In this document: positions 24,100 to 37,450 of the stretch, piece by piece | Position numbering within the stretch: the first letter of the stretch is position 1 | How the letters are laid out: each line of letters opens with the position of its first letter | Assembly (NCBI RefSeq): GCF_016801865.2 | Contig: NC_068938.1 | Location: 48,839,331 to 48,903,330 of the forward strand | Source of the DNA: Culex pipiens pallens | Lineage: Eukaryota; Arthropoda; Insecta; Diptera; Culicidae | Direction: 5' to 3' | Length of the DNA: 64,000 nt | Translations under genes and position numbers: made by a program | Notes under the pieces: model-generated | What the model was told of the DNA's origin: nothing | Database searches by the model: none | Seen by the model: only the letters and a program-made list of their open reading frames with translations

Positions 24100-25090
24100 T
24101 TTTCACAAAAAATCGTTTTTTTTATGAAATGTTTCTTGAAAAACTTATTAAAATTATTGTCAAATGATCGAGATATTCACACATTTCGAAAGATATAATT
24201 TTTTTAATACTATAGAATTTCACAAAACTACGTATGTTTGAAAAAATATTATTCAAAATTTTAGTTTATTACAATATGGAAATCAAACGATCGGGATTTT
24301 TTCAAACATTTAGAATGTTATAACACTTTTTTATTTAATACTTAATTTTTTTATACAAAACAACGTATTTTTGAAAAAATACTTAAATTATTTTTTTTCA
24401 CAACAATAATGGTTGAATTTTTTTTTCATACATTTCGAATGTAATAAAAACAGTTTTTAAAAATACTAAAAAAATCACAAAAGTATGTAATTTCGGAAAA
24501 ATAACTCAAAGTTTCAGATTGTTTGAATATGGGTATCAAATGATTGGGATATTTTTAAACATTTTGAACAAAGTATAATTTAAAAAAAAAATATTACAAA
24601 ACTCGGATTAGTTTTCAAAAAACCGTAAGAGCCATTGGTAATCAAAGTCCTTTTTGCATCGATATTCGATCTACTTACGAAAAACCAATATCAAAAATGC
24701 TTGAGATTATTCATCTACACGTCCTTCAAGTGCCCCAAATCAAAAATAAATGAAATTTTGTTTAATTTTGGAGAAAAACGAAAATTAGTGTCAGAGGTCA
24801 CGGTGGCTCTTACGGCTTTTTGAAAACTCACCCGAGAAAACTACAAATTTTCGAAAAAAAAACACTCAAAATTTATTTTTTTACAGTATGGATATAAAAC
24901 GATCGGGATTTTTTCATTAATTTTGGAAGTTGTATTTTTTTTTTGAAAATGCTCAATTTTAACAAAACTTCGAATTTTTGATAATATGCTCAAAATTTCT
25001 TTTTTCACAATATGGGTATCAAATGATCAAGATAATTTAATAAATTTCGAAAGTTATAACATTTTTGTTGAAAATTTTCACAAAACTACG
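24100..25090 (+). repeat. Diverged tandem repeat, about 125-bp unit
   Basis: The phrase 'caaatgatcgggat...tttcaaacatttcgaa' recurs near 24160, 24285, 24410 and 24536, then again near 24895 and 25020, each followed by 'cacaaaactacgtatttt'. The steps are about 125 bp. The series is interrupted by a small MITE at 24623-24815. Confidence 0.7.
24623..24815. mobile_element. Small MITE with CCGTAAGAGCCA ends
   Basis: CCGTAAGAGCCATTGGTAAT at the left faces the inverse of CCGTAAGAGCCACCGTGAC at the right, 193 bp overall, inside the 125-bp repeat series. The flanking target duplication is not clear. Confidence 0.6.
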
Positions 25091-25092
25091 TA

Positions 25093-25982
25093 CCGTAAAA
25101 CGGGGTGACTTTGATAGCCGGGGTGACTTTGATAGGTTTGCTATTTTTCCGCAAAATGAAGAGTACAATTAAAATACGTAAGGAATGGTTCAGAAACATA
25201 CTGACCGTGGTAGAGAAGTGTTCAAAGTACCTCATGAAGAACTTTTCATAAATTTTTGAAAAGTTTATAAAGTTAGTTAACTATAGTTAAGAAAATGTGG
25301 ATGAAAGTCATTATTTCAAACTTCTCAAAGTGTCATGATTTTCTCAATGAACATGATTTTTAATCGGAAAACGGAATGCATTTTCGGATTCTTTGGGCAA
25401 TTTTCCACTAGGAGAAGGTTAAATAAGTTTGTAAATAATAAATAATATGTGTTTTTGAAACACAATTAAAAAAAATCTCCAAATTTATAGGCAAATTCAG
25501 TTAAACAAATTTCATGTAAAATGTGAAAACTTGTGATTCGTGCTTCGAATTCAGTTTAAAATGCAATATAAATCGATAATTTTATAAACAAAACTATTTT
25601 TAACAAATTTCAGGCAAAATTCCGACTTTTTAACAATTTTACCTAAAATTTATATGTATTTTGTTAAAAAGCTTATAAACTTAGTTAACTTAATATAAAC
25701 ATTGATTTTTTTCTTACAAACTATATCAGCAACTTTAGTGATGGTACATTTAACGTACAAATAAAGTTTGAACATCTTAAATATGATTTTAACAAGAAAA
25801 ACTATGACTATCAAAGTCACCCCGGAATTAAAACCAAGAATTTTTTTCCAAAATAGGGCATGGACTTTGTGTGGCCTACCCCAGTACATGTTTTAAAAAT
25901 AATAATCTTGAGAAAAACCTTACCTGTTGGAAAATATTCAAAAAACAAATTGAAATCCTATCAAAGTCACCCCGGTTTACGG
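25093..25982 (+). mobile_element. TA-flanked 'ggggtgac' element, copy 2, uninterrupted
   Basis: TA at 25091-25092 and 25983-25984 flank CCGTAAAACGGGGTGACTTT and the inverse of CCGTAAACCGGGGTGACTTT. The 890-bp body has no transposase frame. It matches copy 1 (593-3433) in reverse and provides the unoccupied site for both insertions there. It lies inside the Tigger-like element, between forward and reverse 125-bp repeat blocks. Confidence 0.85.
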
Positions 25983-26049
25983 TATTTTTATAAAAATACT
26001 CAAAATTTCAAAGTTTCAAAACGAATACAAATTGATTATAACATTCGAA

Positions 26050-26470
26050 ATGTTTGAAAAAAATTCAATCATTTGTTACCTAACTGAAATCTTAAGTTTT
26101 TTTTTTGGAGTTTTGTGAATATGTTGAGTATTTTCAAAAAAAATTGTTACTACATTTGAAATATTTGAAAAAAATCCAATAATTTTATGCTCATATTGTG
26201 AAATATTGAAGTTTTGAGCATTTTTTCGAAAATACGTAGTTTTGTGAAAATGTTGAGTATTTTCAAAAAATGTTGTCATTATATTCGAAATGTTTGAAAA
26301 AATCTCAACCATTTGATACCAATATTACGAAAAACTGAAATTTTGAGTATTTTTTGAAAATTACGTAGTTTTGAAAAAAAATTCAGTATTTTCAAAAAAA
26401 AAAATTAAATTCAAAATGTACGACAATATCACGATAATTTTTCCACGACCCATATTGCAATCACAAATAT
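26050..26470 (-). repeat. Diverged 125-bp repeats, reverse orientation
   Basis: The phrases of 24100-25090 recur in inverse: 'tacgtagttttgtgaaaatgttgagtattttc' and 'ttcgaaatgtttgaaaaaatctcaaccatttgatacc'. This makes the interior of the surrounding element a degenerate large palindrome. Confidence 0.65.
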
Positions 26471-26927
26471 TTTGAGATTTTTTTGGGGGAAAAAATTGCA
26501 TTTGCAAAATTCAGGAAAAATACATATTTTTGTGAAAATTTTCATGTCACGATTCCAAAAAACTGTAATTTTTTATGTTTGCATGGTTTTTTTTTCATTC
26601 GATTACAGCCAATGTCTCCCATATAGCCAAAATCCCATAATTCGGTGTTAAACCGAGGCATGACTGTTATCCCAAACATAAAAATGATTCAAAACGCAGG
26701 GCAATGCATTTTAAATTAATTTCAAAATAAAAACAAAAAAATGTAAATAAATACTTTAAAAAATACTCTTAATTTCATAATAAGCAATATGGGTATCAAA
26801 TGAAACGAAATTTTGCCAGCTTTTTCATTTTTATTTGTTTTTTTTTTGTAAAATACTCGATCTTCAAAAAATACGTATCTATTCGAAAATATTAAAATTT
26901 TCATAATTTACCATTCCTTACTTTACT

Positions 26928-27171
26928 TAGGGGAAATATGCCCATTTTAATCACTCTAAGCCGTTCGACCAATTCTCATCACTTTTGCCGTTTCCCACTA
27001 TTAAATCCACATTTTCAGATGTATCAACAACGGGGAGTTGCTTGCTCACTTTTTGTTGAGCTAGTTATTACTTTGGAATAGTCAAAAACACTTTATGGCA
27101 GCTGTAATTCATGATCAAAGTGCTGATAGGCCGATAATAGAAATAGGCTGAGAAAGGGTATAGTTCCCCTA
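26928..27171. mobile_element. MITE with TAGGGGAA ends
   Basis: TAGGGGAAATATGCCC at the left faces the inverse of TAGGGGAACTATACCC at the right, about 244 bp overall. The first and last TA may be the duplicated target. No coding potential. Confidence 0.7.
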
Positions 27172-27629
27172 CAATCTCACTTTTTTAGAGCTTTTTGATG
27201 GATCTATAGGGTATACATTTCAGTAGAATCGAAATTATGTTCTTTAAAATCACCAAATCTATTCAGGCTCTTTTTATTGTAGGCCGTTCTGCACATTTTA
27301 TGTGAAAGAATCTACCAAAATTTCAAATCGTTTGATTCTTTCATAAATTAAAAAAATACGGTATTTTGTAAATATCGGAGTATTTTACTAAAAATACTTA
27401 TACATGATAAAAAAACAAACACAATTTTGCTTCGTTTTATACCAACAATGCAATTTTTTAAAATTTGAATATTTTTTTGAAAATCACGGTATTTTGTAAA
27501 AATTTAAGTATTTTACAAAAAATAGTCTAAAAACGCGCACAATTTGCTTCGTATAATACCCATATTGCGAATAGGAAAATTTGAGTATTTTCGAAAAAAT
27601 ACGGTTTGTTGTGACAATTTTTGTAATTA

Positions 27630-27843
27630 CCGTAAACTGGGGTCAATCGGGACACATGGGCGAATTGGGACAGCAGTTTTAACCATGTTGGAGCACAATA
27701 TTCTGATTTTTCTGGTTGGTTTCGGTTAGAACAGACTCAGGCCAACAAAATGTGTACATCCATTTCCAAATTTAAAAGCTTTAAGTGCTCTAGAAACTGC
27801 TGTCCCTATTCAGACTGTAGTCCCGATTCACCCCAGATTACGG
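27630..27843. mobile_element. TA-flanked MITE with CCGTAAACTGGGGT ends
   Basis: TA at 27628-27629 and 27844-27845 flank CCGTAAACTGGGGTCAATCG and the inverse of CCGTAATCTGGGGTGAATCG. The 214-bp element shares the CCGTAA..GGGGT core with the ends at 593 and 25093 but has a different body. Confidence 0.85.
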
Positions 27844-28249
27844 TACAAAAAAAAACTCTCATAAAAGTGGAAAAGCTCCAAAAAAATTCACTTTGTATGA
27901 TACCCATGATGCAATTTAAAATAATTTATGTATTTAAAAAAACTGTATTTCGTGAAAATTTGAGTCTTAAACAAAAAAATATATCTAAAAACAGGAAAAG
28001 CCTACAGAATTTCACTTCGTTTGATACCAATATTACAAATTCTGAAAATTTCAATATTTTTGGAAAGATACGGTATTTTGTGACATTTGGGCAATTTGAG
28101 TAATTTACCAGAATCATCTTATAAGCGTGAAAAAATGCAAAATTTTGCATCGCTTGGTAGCCCAAATTATGAATATTTAAGTATTTTCGAAAAAAAAACA
28201 CGATATTTTTTTAGTATTTAGGCTTTGAAACTAACTAATTTATCAAACA

Positions 28250-29640
28250 AATATATTCTTAATGAAAGTGTTGAAAGTTTAACATGATGATGATGGATTA
28301 AGTCAACTTAAGAAAGATTTTGAGAATGAGTTATGGTCTGTTATCGTTTTTTATTTCATCAACCCAAAAGGATTACAGTTTTTTTTGTTTTATAACATGT
28401 AAATTTTGTGCAACTTTAAAACAACAGCAAAATTGCCATAAAAATAGTCATGAACAGGACAAAACTAAAATTACTGCATATTTCGTTTCACACCATCAAG
28501 TGTGTGGTCCTAAAGTGTCGTCCCGTTTCAAATCCTTTCACAGGTCGTCCCAGATCTTCCCTATGTCTGTCACAAATGACGGATCGTTTTCAGTTTCGAT
28601 TTACACCTCTGATCCATGCCTTGATGGCCAACCATCATCAGCACCAGCAAAAAAAAGAAAAAGAAGAAAACAAAACGTTTCCGGAACATCCAACCCCCTA
28701 AATCGTTCCGGACAGGTGTCATCCTGGAGGAAACAGAAAAAAGAAACACCAAACAGAGCACGGCTCGAAATTGCTTTCTCACGGCACGCCAGCCGGTCAG
28801 CTCTCCCACGCACTGGGTGTGTGACACGTGTGAATTTTAGCCACCGGTGTCGAAGAATCGTCCCCGGTAATGGCGGAACGTGACCTGTTTAAACGATGGC
28901 GGTGTCGATCTGCCTGCATTCCCCTCAGGGTTCATAGCGTCGGGGTGAAAATGAGCCTGACAGGGACAAGATTGGCATGACATTTTATGTTAACATTTTG
29001 ATGAGGAATGGTGGGGAACTAAATTTTAGTTATTTTAATTTCATTTTCAATTAAAATGGTCGTCGAATAATGGCTGATGCTTTTTCTTTATTTTGAGAAA
29101 AACAACAATATTGTAAATAATATAAATGCGATCATAAAAATAGTTTTAAATTTTGATCCTATTTGGATAAATTTAAATTGATGTTTCAACTAACAAGTTT
29201 CAGAGTGCAAAATGTGTTTCCTGTTTAAGGATCTAAATTCTTTGGTAGTGGATTTTTTATGCCAAATTGAAGTTTATGCCAATAGATTTAAAATGTTTTC
29301 TGTTTTCACTATTGCAAAAGTTTGATATTTTCACTTTCCCTCACAAAAGAATCACCACAAAATTTATTCACAACACGTTGGACCCAAAAGCACAGTCTTG
29401 GTGGGTGAGCTTTTTTTCATCAAGGCAGAAGGCGATTGATATCCTAACTGGGCAACAACAACAAAAATGTGCTTACAGCTGTACAGGGTTGACTAGACAC
29501 GTACCCGATCGATCGCCACGTTCAACGAAAGGGAAAACTTTCTCCCATGGCGGTCACTCCCCGGCTTTGTTGAATTGAAAAATCAACCGGAACATGGTGG
29601 ACCAGGATTGCTTTAAATTTGAAAAAAAATCAGTATAATT
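28250..29640. other. Ordinary, apparently low-copy block
   Basis: Higher GC than the flanks at 28500-28980 and 29380-29600, and no repeat structure. A frame of 187 codons at 28320-28883 is open but shows no domain, has a basic low-complexity middle, and overlaps open frames on the other strand. I do not call it a gene. Confidence 0.35.
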
Positions 29641-29671
29641 TCATTTAGGAAAAGTTATTGCTTATGGTGCC

Positions 29672-30625
29672 ATGGACGAATGATTTGGTGTCTTGGGCAA
29701 AGTTGTAGGTATGGATATGGACTACACTGAAAAAAAAAAATGATACACGGTAAAAAAAAATTGGTGGTTTTTTATTTAACTTTTTGTCGTTTAAACTTGA
29801 TTTGCAAAAAACACTATTTATAATTTTTTTTATGTTTTGATATGTTTTAGAGAACATCAAATGCCAACTTTTCAGAAATTTCCAGAATGGGCAAAAAATC
29901 TTTGACTGAGTTATGATTTTTTTAATCAATGCAACTTTTTTCAAAAAATCGAAATATTGGTCGCAAAAATTTTTCAATTTCTTTTTTTGATGTAAAATTG
30001 AATTTTACACGAAAACGAAAAACTGCGACTATTTTCAAAAAAGTTACCTTAAAAGGCCTTAGAGTACTTTTTGATTGCAAATTTGATTTTACATCGAAAA
30101 ATTAAGTTGAAAAATTTTTGCGACCAATATTTCAATTTTTTGAAAAAATCAGCATTGATTAAAAAAAATCATAACTCGGTCAAAAATTTTTTGCACAATC
30201 TGGAAATTTCTGAAAAGTTGGCATTTGATGTCCTCTAAAACATATATCAAAAATTAAAAAAAAAAATAAAAATAGTGTGTTTTTGCAAATCAAGTTTTAG
30301 TGACAAAAAATAAATAAATTATCACCAAAAAATTTTAAACGTGTATCATTTTTTTTTTCAGTGTAGTCCATATCCATACCTACAACTTTGCCGAAGACAC
30401 CAAATCGATCAAAAAATTCTTTCAAAAGATACAGATTTTTTAACTTTCATAAATGCTTTTTTTATGGACAGCTGCCAAATTTGTATGGGAAATTATATGG
30501 ACAAACTAATGATGAAAAATGGCTTTTTTGGGCATACCGAAGGCAGCAAAAAAATTTCAGTCGGATTAAAAAATACAAAAATTAAAATTCTTAAAAAAGC
30601 CTGATTTTGTAGTGAAATGCTCTAT
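29672..30625. mobile_element. Family B palindrome, copy B1, left-truncated
   Basis: The left half (29672-29995, from 'gatttggtgtcttgggcaaagt') is the inverse of the right half (30078-30420). The right half continues through 'gacagctgccaaatttg', 'atgatgaaaaatgg' and 'ggcataccgaaggca' to a degraded end near 'gaaatgctctata'. No protein is encoded. The internal centre is shorter than in copy B3. Confidence 0.8.
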
Positions 30626-30629
30626 AAAG

Positions 30630-31067
30630 CCATCTAAAGGTGGAACAAGTAACGTTATTTTTATGTGGAAACACATTCATTATAAATTTTAAGGAAAGTA
30701 TTTATAGGATCAAAACAAAAAAAAATAATAAAAAAATTTTTGTATGTTTTCCCCTTAAATTTTCAAACCATTCTTAAAGTGGAGAAGGGGATGAGCGACA
30801 TAAACTTTGAGAAATATTTGCAATGGCCTAAAAGGTAGTTTTTTATATAAATAATTATTGCTTAACAATTAAATTTTCATAAAAAACTTGAAAATAGATT
30901 GACATTTTTGATTCATTTCATTGTATAATGTTTCTTTACGCATTATTTTTCAATAATAGCCTTTTCAAGCAAATATTGCTTTTTTGGACCTCGGAAAGGA
31001 AATATACATTAGACTTTATATAATAATTAATATATGTGATTTTTTTACATAACGCGCATAACTAAAG
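30630..31067. other. AT-rich spacer, nothing recognised
   Basis: Sequence between two family B copies with no repeat, frame or motif that I can support. Confidence 0.4.
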
Positions 31068-32148
31068 TAGAGCAATTCTCTGAGTTTTCAGTCATTCAAT
31101 TTTTTATGTATTTTTTTATCTGGCTGAAACTTATTTGGTGCCCTCGGTTTGTCCAAAGAAGCCATTTTGCATCATTAGTTTGTCCATATAATTTTCCAAA
31201 CAAATTTGGCAGCTGTCCATACAAAAATGATGTATGAAAATTCAAAAATCTGTATCTTTTGAAGGAAATTTTAATCGATTTGGTTGGACAAGATGTTAAT
31301 CAAGACTAACCGCTAAAAAGGTCCAAACATTCAAACATATTACGCCCTTTTCAAATGCTAGTCTTGATTTAAAAAAATAGAATATTGCTTTCGAAAAAAT
31401 CGGAAAATTTCACGAATGTTTCATATTTCAACATTGAAAATCGGACTATTATTTGCTGAGACATTACAAATGGTGGGTTACTTGGGTGAGACTTAGAAAA
31501 CATCAAATTTCCTGTTTTTAAATATTTGCATGGCAATATCTCAGCATCTAAAGGTCGAACCAACAAAGTTCAAAAAAGCAAAATATAGATAATTTTATCA
31601 GCTTTTGAAAATATTTTTTTCAACAGTGGGAAAACATGTGCTTTTGAAAAAATTAAACTGCCACTATTTTCAAAAATTTACCTTTTGATTGCAAATTTGA
31701 TTTTACATCGAAAAATGAAGTTGAAAAATTACTGCGACCAATGTTTCGATTAAAAAAAACAATGTTGATTAAAAAATTCATTACTTGGTCAAAGATTTTT
31801 TGCACAATCTGGAAATTTTTGAAATGATGACATGTCCCCTAAAACATGTCAAATAAAAGTGTTTTTTTTGCAAATAAAAATTTTGTGATAAAAAGTTAAA
31901 TTAAAAATTACTATTTTTTCTTAGTGTGTATCATTTTTTTTAGTGTTGTCCTAATCCACACCTACAACTTTGCCGAACACACCAAATCGATTAAAAATTC
32001 CTTCAAAAGATACAGATTTTTAAATTTTCATGCATCATTTTTTTATGGACAGCTGCCAAATTTGTATGGAAAATTATATAGACAAACTAATGATGCATAC
32101 CAAGAGCACAAAAAAAATCGAATGACCAAGATCTCAGTAAATTTCTCA
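31068..32148. mobile_element. Family B palindrome, copy B2
   Basis: The left end is TAGAGCAATTCTCTGAG. The right end is a degraded inverse near 'gatctcagtaaatttctc'. Both arms carry the diagnostic order: 'ggctgaaac', 'gcatcattagtttgtccata', 'caaatttggcagctgtccat', 'agatacagattt'. Internal deletions make it shorter than B3. Confidence 0.8.
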
Positions 32149-34049
32149 TGTACCTATTCATCTAAACAATTATTACAACAATTATTACAATTACTCAACA
32201 TTCCGATCATCTTTTGCCAAATTGCAGTTCAAACTGGCCCTTCCAGCTTACGTCATACATCATTTTGAACACTCTCCCCTCAGTAGTCACAAGTGGTAGC
32301 ACCACCTTGTGCACCAGAAGCTTAACTTTCGGTACACACACCTGTTAGTAAGCAGTGGCACACGCCAGGAATCTGCAAGTTCTTTCCTCAAAGATATGCA
32401 CTCGCTGGTTGTTTTCTCTGGGGCAGGGATAAGCATAAAAGCTTTGTGCACCATCATCGACCCATCTCGCCTGTGTGCGGTGGGTCGCAGTGAAGGTTTA
32501 CGACTTTGCATAATTCTCCGAGTCGGGGAGCGGGGAAAAGAAATTGAAATGAAGGAAATTGCATTTCCCTCTCTCCGCCGTCATGAAGCAAGCTGATGCA
32601 AGGGATGTTCGGGAGCAGCTCGAGGGAATCTTCTCAGACATTATGCTAAGAATAAAAGCTTTTTTTTTGGAGAATTACTGCAACCGCAGTTTGTTTTGGG
32701 GGTTCAGGTTTCGGGTTGAGCCAATTTAGCTGTGTCGATATAAATTGTAGTAACGGAGAGTAGCAGATGTAGATGGAAAATTTTCAGTGATTTGGAGATC
32801 AACTGCCTTCAGCAAATAATGTGCAGGTTTTGAGACACCAGAGACAAGGGGAGACGAGTGTGAAACCACGACCCCATCAATTACAACCAGCCTCGACTGA
32901 GTGGTCTGGTGCCAGTGGTTTTGGCTTGTTGGTTTGCAAAATTGAAAAATGCAATCCCAACTCTATGCCAGCCGCAGCCAGGATGAGTGTGTGTGTGGTT
33001 TGAAATGTCCCATGGGAGCTCATTTGGCAGTGTTACTCCTGGGACCTGACTGGAAGTTTCCAGTTGTGGAAGGGAAAAGTGCACTACTAATTGTGGTTTG
33101 TGCTCATGCTATGGAGATTTATTAGGTTTGATTTTATTTGATGAAGCTTTAATTTGATTTAAATTAAACTGAACTGGACACCATGAGTAATTGTACATTT
33201 ACAGTTAAATTAATCTCCAACAGCCCAACTCTGTGGCTTCTCTGAGGCAAATCCAACCTGAAAGTAAAATGTTATTTTTTTTTATTAGTTTCCATTCAAT
33301 TGATTCTTCGTTTTTTTAATATTTGATGATTTGATTTGTTCAAACAAAGAACTACTTCAATTCTTGCATTTAAAAACTGTTTTTTACTTATTCAAATGTT
33401 CCTTCAACCTTTGTCACTCACAACGCCCCACGTTGTTCTTTCCGCAGCAAACACGTGTTCACAGAAGCTAATCGTTTCACAATTTGTTGCACTCAACATC
33501 TGCTCCGAAGGGAGGGGCGACCACCGCTGGGAACGTTTCCCATTATGCAGTCAACCGTGTCCAACCCCCGTGGTTGAGATCCTTGGACTCCCCCCTTCCT
33601 CTTTCCCAGCTTGAGTGGTTGTTTAAATTTGCATATCGTAATTGTGCTGCAATTGAAATGTGTGTATGTTTGCTGACTTGTAGCAAAGTTAAAGTGCAAA
33701 CCTGAGGAGAACCACCCTTACTTCCTCACTCCCACACCCACTTCGATTAGGAATATGCATTTCTGATTGCAGATATCGGAAAAGGTAAACCGCAAGATTA
33801 ATGGAGTCGATTACGGTTGTTTTATAGCACAGTTAAAATAAATGATTATTAATACAGTTTTTTTTTGTCAAAAGACACCCGTAAACTTATTCGTCATTTA
33901 TTGCAAAAAAAAAAATCTTATCTTATTCTGTGGATTCATTGGTACTCTCTGTATGTGTTTGTGGTTGAGTTAGTTAGATTTCAGTTTTTGCAAGTAGTGT
34001 GCAATTAAATGAAGCTGCTAATGGACTGTTTGGCCAAGACAAGACAAAT
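32149..34049. other. Ordinary, apparently low-copy block
   Basis: GC-richer than the repeats, notably 32280-32640, 32820-33080 and 33420-33730. No tandem or inverted repeats. Overlapping short frames on both strands have no recognisable product. It is a plausible host intronic or intergenic segment between two family B insertions. Confidence 0.4.
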
Positions 34050-35827
34050 GAGCAGTTCTCTACGGAATCGGTCTTTTTTCTTTAATTTTAATTTTTGTAT
34101 TTTTTAATCCGGCTGAAACTTTTTTGGTGCCTTCGGTATGCCCAAAGAAGCCATTTTGCATCATTAGTTTGTCCATATAATTTTCCATACAAATTTGGCA
34201 GCTGTCCATACAAAAATGATATGTGAAAATTCAAAAATCTGTATCTTATGAAGGAATTTTTTGATCGATTTGAAGTCTTTGGCAAAGTTGTTGGTATGTA
34301 TATGGACTACACTGAAAAAAAATGATACACGGTAAAAAATTTTTTGGTGATTTTTTAATTCACTTTTTGTCACTAAAACTTGATTTGCAAAAAAACACAA
34401 TCTTTATTTTTTTTATTTTTTGATATGTTTTAGAGGACATCAAATGCCAACTTTTCAGAAATTTCCAGAATGGGCAAAAAATCTTTGACCGAGTTATGAT
34501 TTTTTGAATCAATACAGATTTTTTCAAAAAATCGAAATATTGGTCGCAAAAATTTTTCAACTTCATTTTTCGATGTAAAATTGAATTTGCAATCAAAAAG
34601 TACTCTAGTGAATTTTTTATAAAGTGCACCGTTTTCAAGTTATAGCCATTTTTAGGTAACTTTTTTGAAAATAGTCGCAGTTTTTTATTTTTTAAAAATA
34701 GTGCACATGTTTGCCCACCATTGAAAAAAATATTTTTGAAGAGCTGAGAAAATTATCTATATTTTGCTTTTTCGGACTTTGTTGATACGACCCTTAGTTG
34801 CTGAAATATTGCCGTGCAAAGGTTAAAAAACAGGAAAATTTATGTTTTCTAAGTCTCACCCAAACAACCCACCATTTTCTAATGTCGATATCTCAGCAAC
34901 TATAGGTCCGATTTACAATGTTAAAACATGAAACATTCGTGAAATTTTCCGGTCTTTTCGAAAAAATATTTTCAAAAAATTTAAATCAAGATTAACATTT
35001 CAAATGGGCGTAATATTGAATGTTTGGCCCGATTGAAATGTTAGTCTTGATATTAAATTTTTAAAAATATTGTATTCGAAAAGATCGGAAAATTTTACGA
35101 ATGTTTCATGTTTTAACATTGTAGATCGGACCTATAGTTGCTGAGATATCGACATTAGAAAATGGTGGGTTGTTTGGGTGAGACTTAGAAAACATCAATT
35201 TTCCTGTTTTTTAACCTTTGCATGGCAATTTTTCAGCAACTAAGGGTCGTATCAACAAAGTCCGAAAAAGCAAAATATAGATAATTTTCTCAGCTCTTCA
35301 AAAATATTTTTTTCAATGGTGGGCAAACATGTGCACTATTTTTAGAAAATGAAAAACTGCGACTATTTTCAAAAAAGTTACCTAAAAATGGTTATAACTT
35401 GGAAACGGTGCACTTTATCAAAAATTTACTGAAGTACTTTTTGATTGCAAATTCAATTTTACATCGAAAAATGAAGTTGAAAAATTTTTGCGACCAATAT
35501 TTCGAAATCAGTATTGATTAAAAAAATTCATAAGATTTTTTGCACAACCTGGAAAATTCTGAAAAGTTGGCATTTGATGTCCTCTAAAACATATCAAAAA
35601 AAAAAAAAAAAATAAAAATAGTGTTTTTTTTTGCAAATCAAGTTTTAGAGACAAAAAGTTAAATTAAAAATCACCAATTTTTTTTACCGTGTATCATTTT
35701 TGTTTAGTGCAGTCCATATCCATACCTACAACTTTGCCGAAGACACCAAATCGATCAAAAAAATCCTTCAAAAGATACAGATTTTTGAATTTTCACATAT
35801 CATTTTTGTATGGACCAGAGCTGTGGA

Positions 35828-36025
35828 GTCGGAGTCGGAGCCGGAGTCAGTGGAGTCGGGTCTTTTTGGGGACCTGGAGTCGGAGTCGGAGTCGGAGTCG
35901 TCAAAACTCGAACAGCTGGAGTCGGAGTCGGAGCCGGAGTCGGCTAAATTTTAAGAGCTGGAGTCGGAGTCGGAGTCGGAGCCGAAGATTTCTGATAACC
36001 CGGAGTCGGAGTCGGAGCCGGAGTT
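35828..36025 (+). repeat. GAGTCG/GAGCCG hexamer array
   Basis: Clusters of GGAGTCGGAGTCGGAG separated by short AT-rich linkers at the left end of the hAT. The inverse-symmetric array at the right end is in the same family. Confidence 0.9.
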
Positions 36026-37259
36026 ATCTTAAATTTAACAAAAAATATGTTTTTTATTGTTCAGTATTTCCTGTAGAACAGCTTAATTTACAAATTGATT
36101 TATCAGATGACATTATGTTTTTGAAACTTTTTATTGTGATTGAAAAGCTCTAATTGTGTTATTACACTATAATCACTAAATGATAACCTCTTACCCAAGT
36201 ATGTAGTATCATAATTTAAAAAAAAAATAATAAAAAATATTGGTTATGTAGTCAGTTCTTGCATGTTTCCTTTTGCCTATATTTATGAGCCTTTTCAATT
36301 CAAATTTGACCAAATTTCATCCAGTTATTTCTGAAAAAAGTATACACACAGTCATCTTTTACCCCGATAGCATATGTCTTGGAAGTTTTAAGTTAAATCG
36401 AGGTACATAAAAAGATTAAAAATAGTAATCACTGTTTTTGCAAATCGAAAAAAGTCACTGACAGTTTAACTTTTGTAACAAATAATCAACGATAATAACA
36501 ATCTCTTACTTGGAACTCAACATGCGCATTTTGTTTATAACTGAGTACAAGAAAATCAAAGTGTTGCATTTAAAATAATTGAAACTAACAAAAAATATCA
36601 AAACAAGTTGCAACAAATTTTGAAATAATCATTGATTGTTGATGTTGATTTTAGGTAAACTATTTTGATATCGTTGCAAATTATCGTTGAACAAATCTCA
36701 AGAATTCAGTACAAAAATGAACTAATAAAAAATGTGTAGAACAAAATATAGGATTTAAATTTATTTTTCAAATATTATAAAAAAAACAAAATCAAAATAA
36801 TATCAACTGGTACGAATTTTCTCATACTGTTTGTCCCACGCCAATATGAAGGAAGGTGATAATCATTGCATATCAATGTACATTAAAAAAATAAAATATT
36901 TGTGACCTAGCAAATATTTAACTTGTGAATTTTAAGTTTTTTCATATATTTTGAAGGAGGCGCAAGATCATTCATAAAGCTTCGTTTTAGGTGAAGATTC
37001 ACGAAGTATTGTCTTCTTCTGTTCTGTTCTTCTCAAAATGCCTCTAAAAATGAAGATATTTTTTGATTTCTGTTTCCATAACGTGTCAAACTTGTGACCT
37101 AGAAACTTTTTTTCCGTTTATTTACTTTACTTTACTTAACTTATTTTTCTTGAGAAAAACATGACGCTTAGAGAGTATTTAAATAATCCTATTTATCAAT
37201 GTTTTTAAAATAATTAGTTAATTAGTTAGTTAACTAACTTTTGAAACACTTAAAAATAT

Positions 37260-37450
37260 GTGGAGTCAGAGTCGGAGTCGGAGCCAACCATTTGTTGAAA
37301 GCTGGAGTCGGAGTCGGAGTCGGAGTCGGCTAGAGTTGGTAGGCCGGAGTCGGAGTCGGAGTCGGAGCCAACCATTTATTGAAAGCCGGAGCCGGAGTCG
37401 GAGTCGGAGTCGGCTAATCTGAGAAAGTCGGAGTCGGAGTCGTTTGAAAT
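37260..37450 (+). repeat. GAGTCG hexamer array, right end of the hAT
   Basis: Four clusters of GAGTCGGAGTCGGAG. They are written in the same sense as the left array, so the subterminal arrays are direct repeats although the outermost TIRs are inverted. Confidence 0.9.

Larger units (their letters stand above)
20318..26666. mobile_element. Tigger/pogo-like inverted-repeat element with nested insertions
   Basis: The left end is CAGTCAT preceded by TA. The right end is the inverse of CAGTCATGCCTCGGTTTAAC. The arm sequences just inside (23925-24010 and 26595-26666) share TCGGTT and 'gggcgacattggct/gggagacattggct' blocks in inverse orientation. The ends resemble those of Tigger/pogo elements, which start CAG and use TA targets. 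The right flank here is TT, not TA. The left end is split after eight bases by the palindrome at 20325-23872. Internally it carries 125-bp repeats in mirror orientation. Confidence 0.5.
26700..28230. repeat. Further diverged repeats related to the 125-bp unit
   Basis: Recurring phrases include 'aatatgggtatcaaatga', 'aaaatacggtattttgtgaaaatt' and 'tttgataccaatattacaaat', spaced irregularly at roughly 110-130 bp. Two MITEs (26928-27171 and 27630-27843) interrupt the series. Confidence 0.5.

Noticed and set aside
28320..28883. 187-codon frame in an ordinary block
   Set aside because: No recognisable domain, a basic low-complexity middle, competing frames on the opposite strand, and no splice or promoter context that I can defend.
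35689..36153. Arg-Ser-rich frame resembling an RS domain
   Set aside because: It is the translation of the GAGTCG hexamer array crossing the hAT border. The frame starts in family B and is not a gene.
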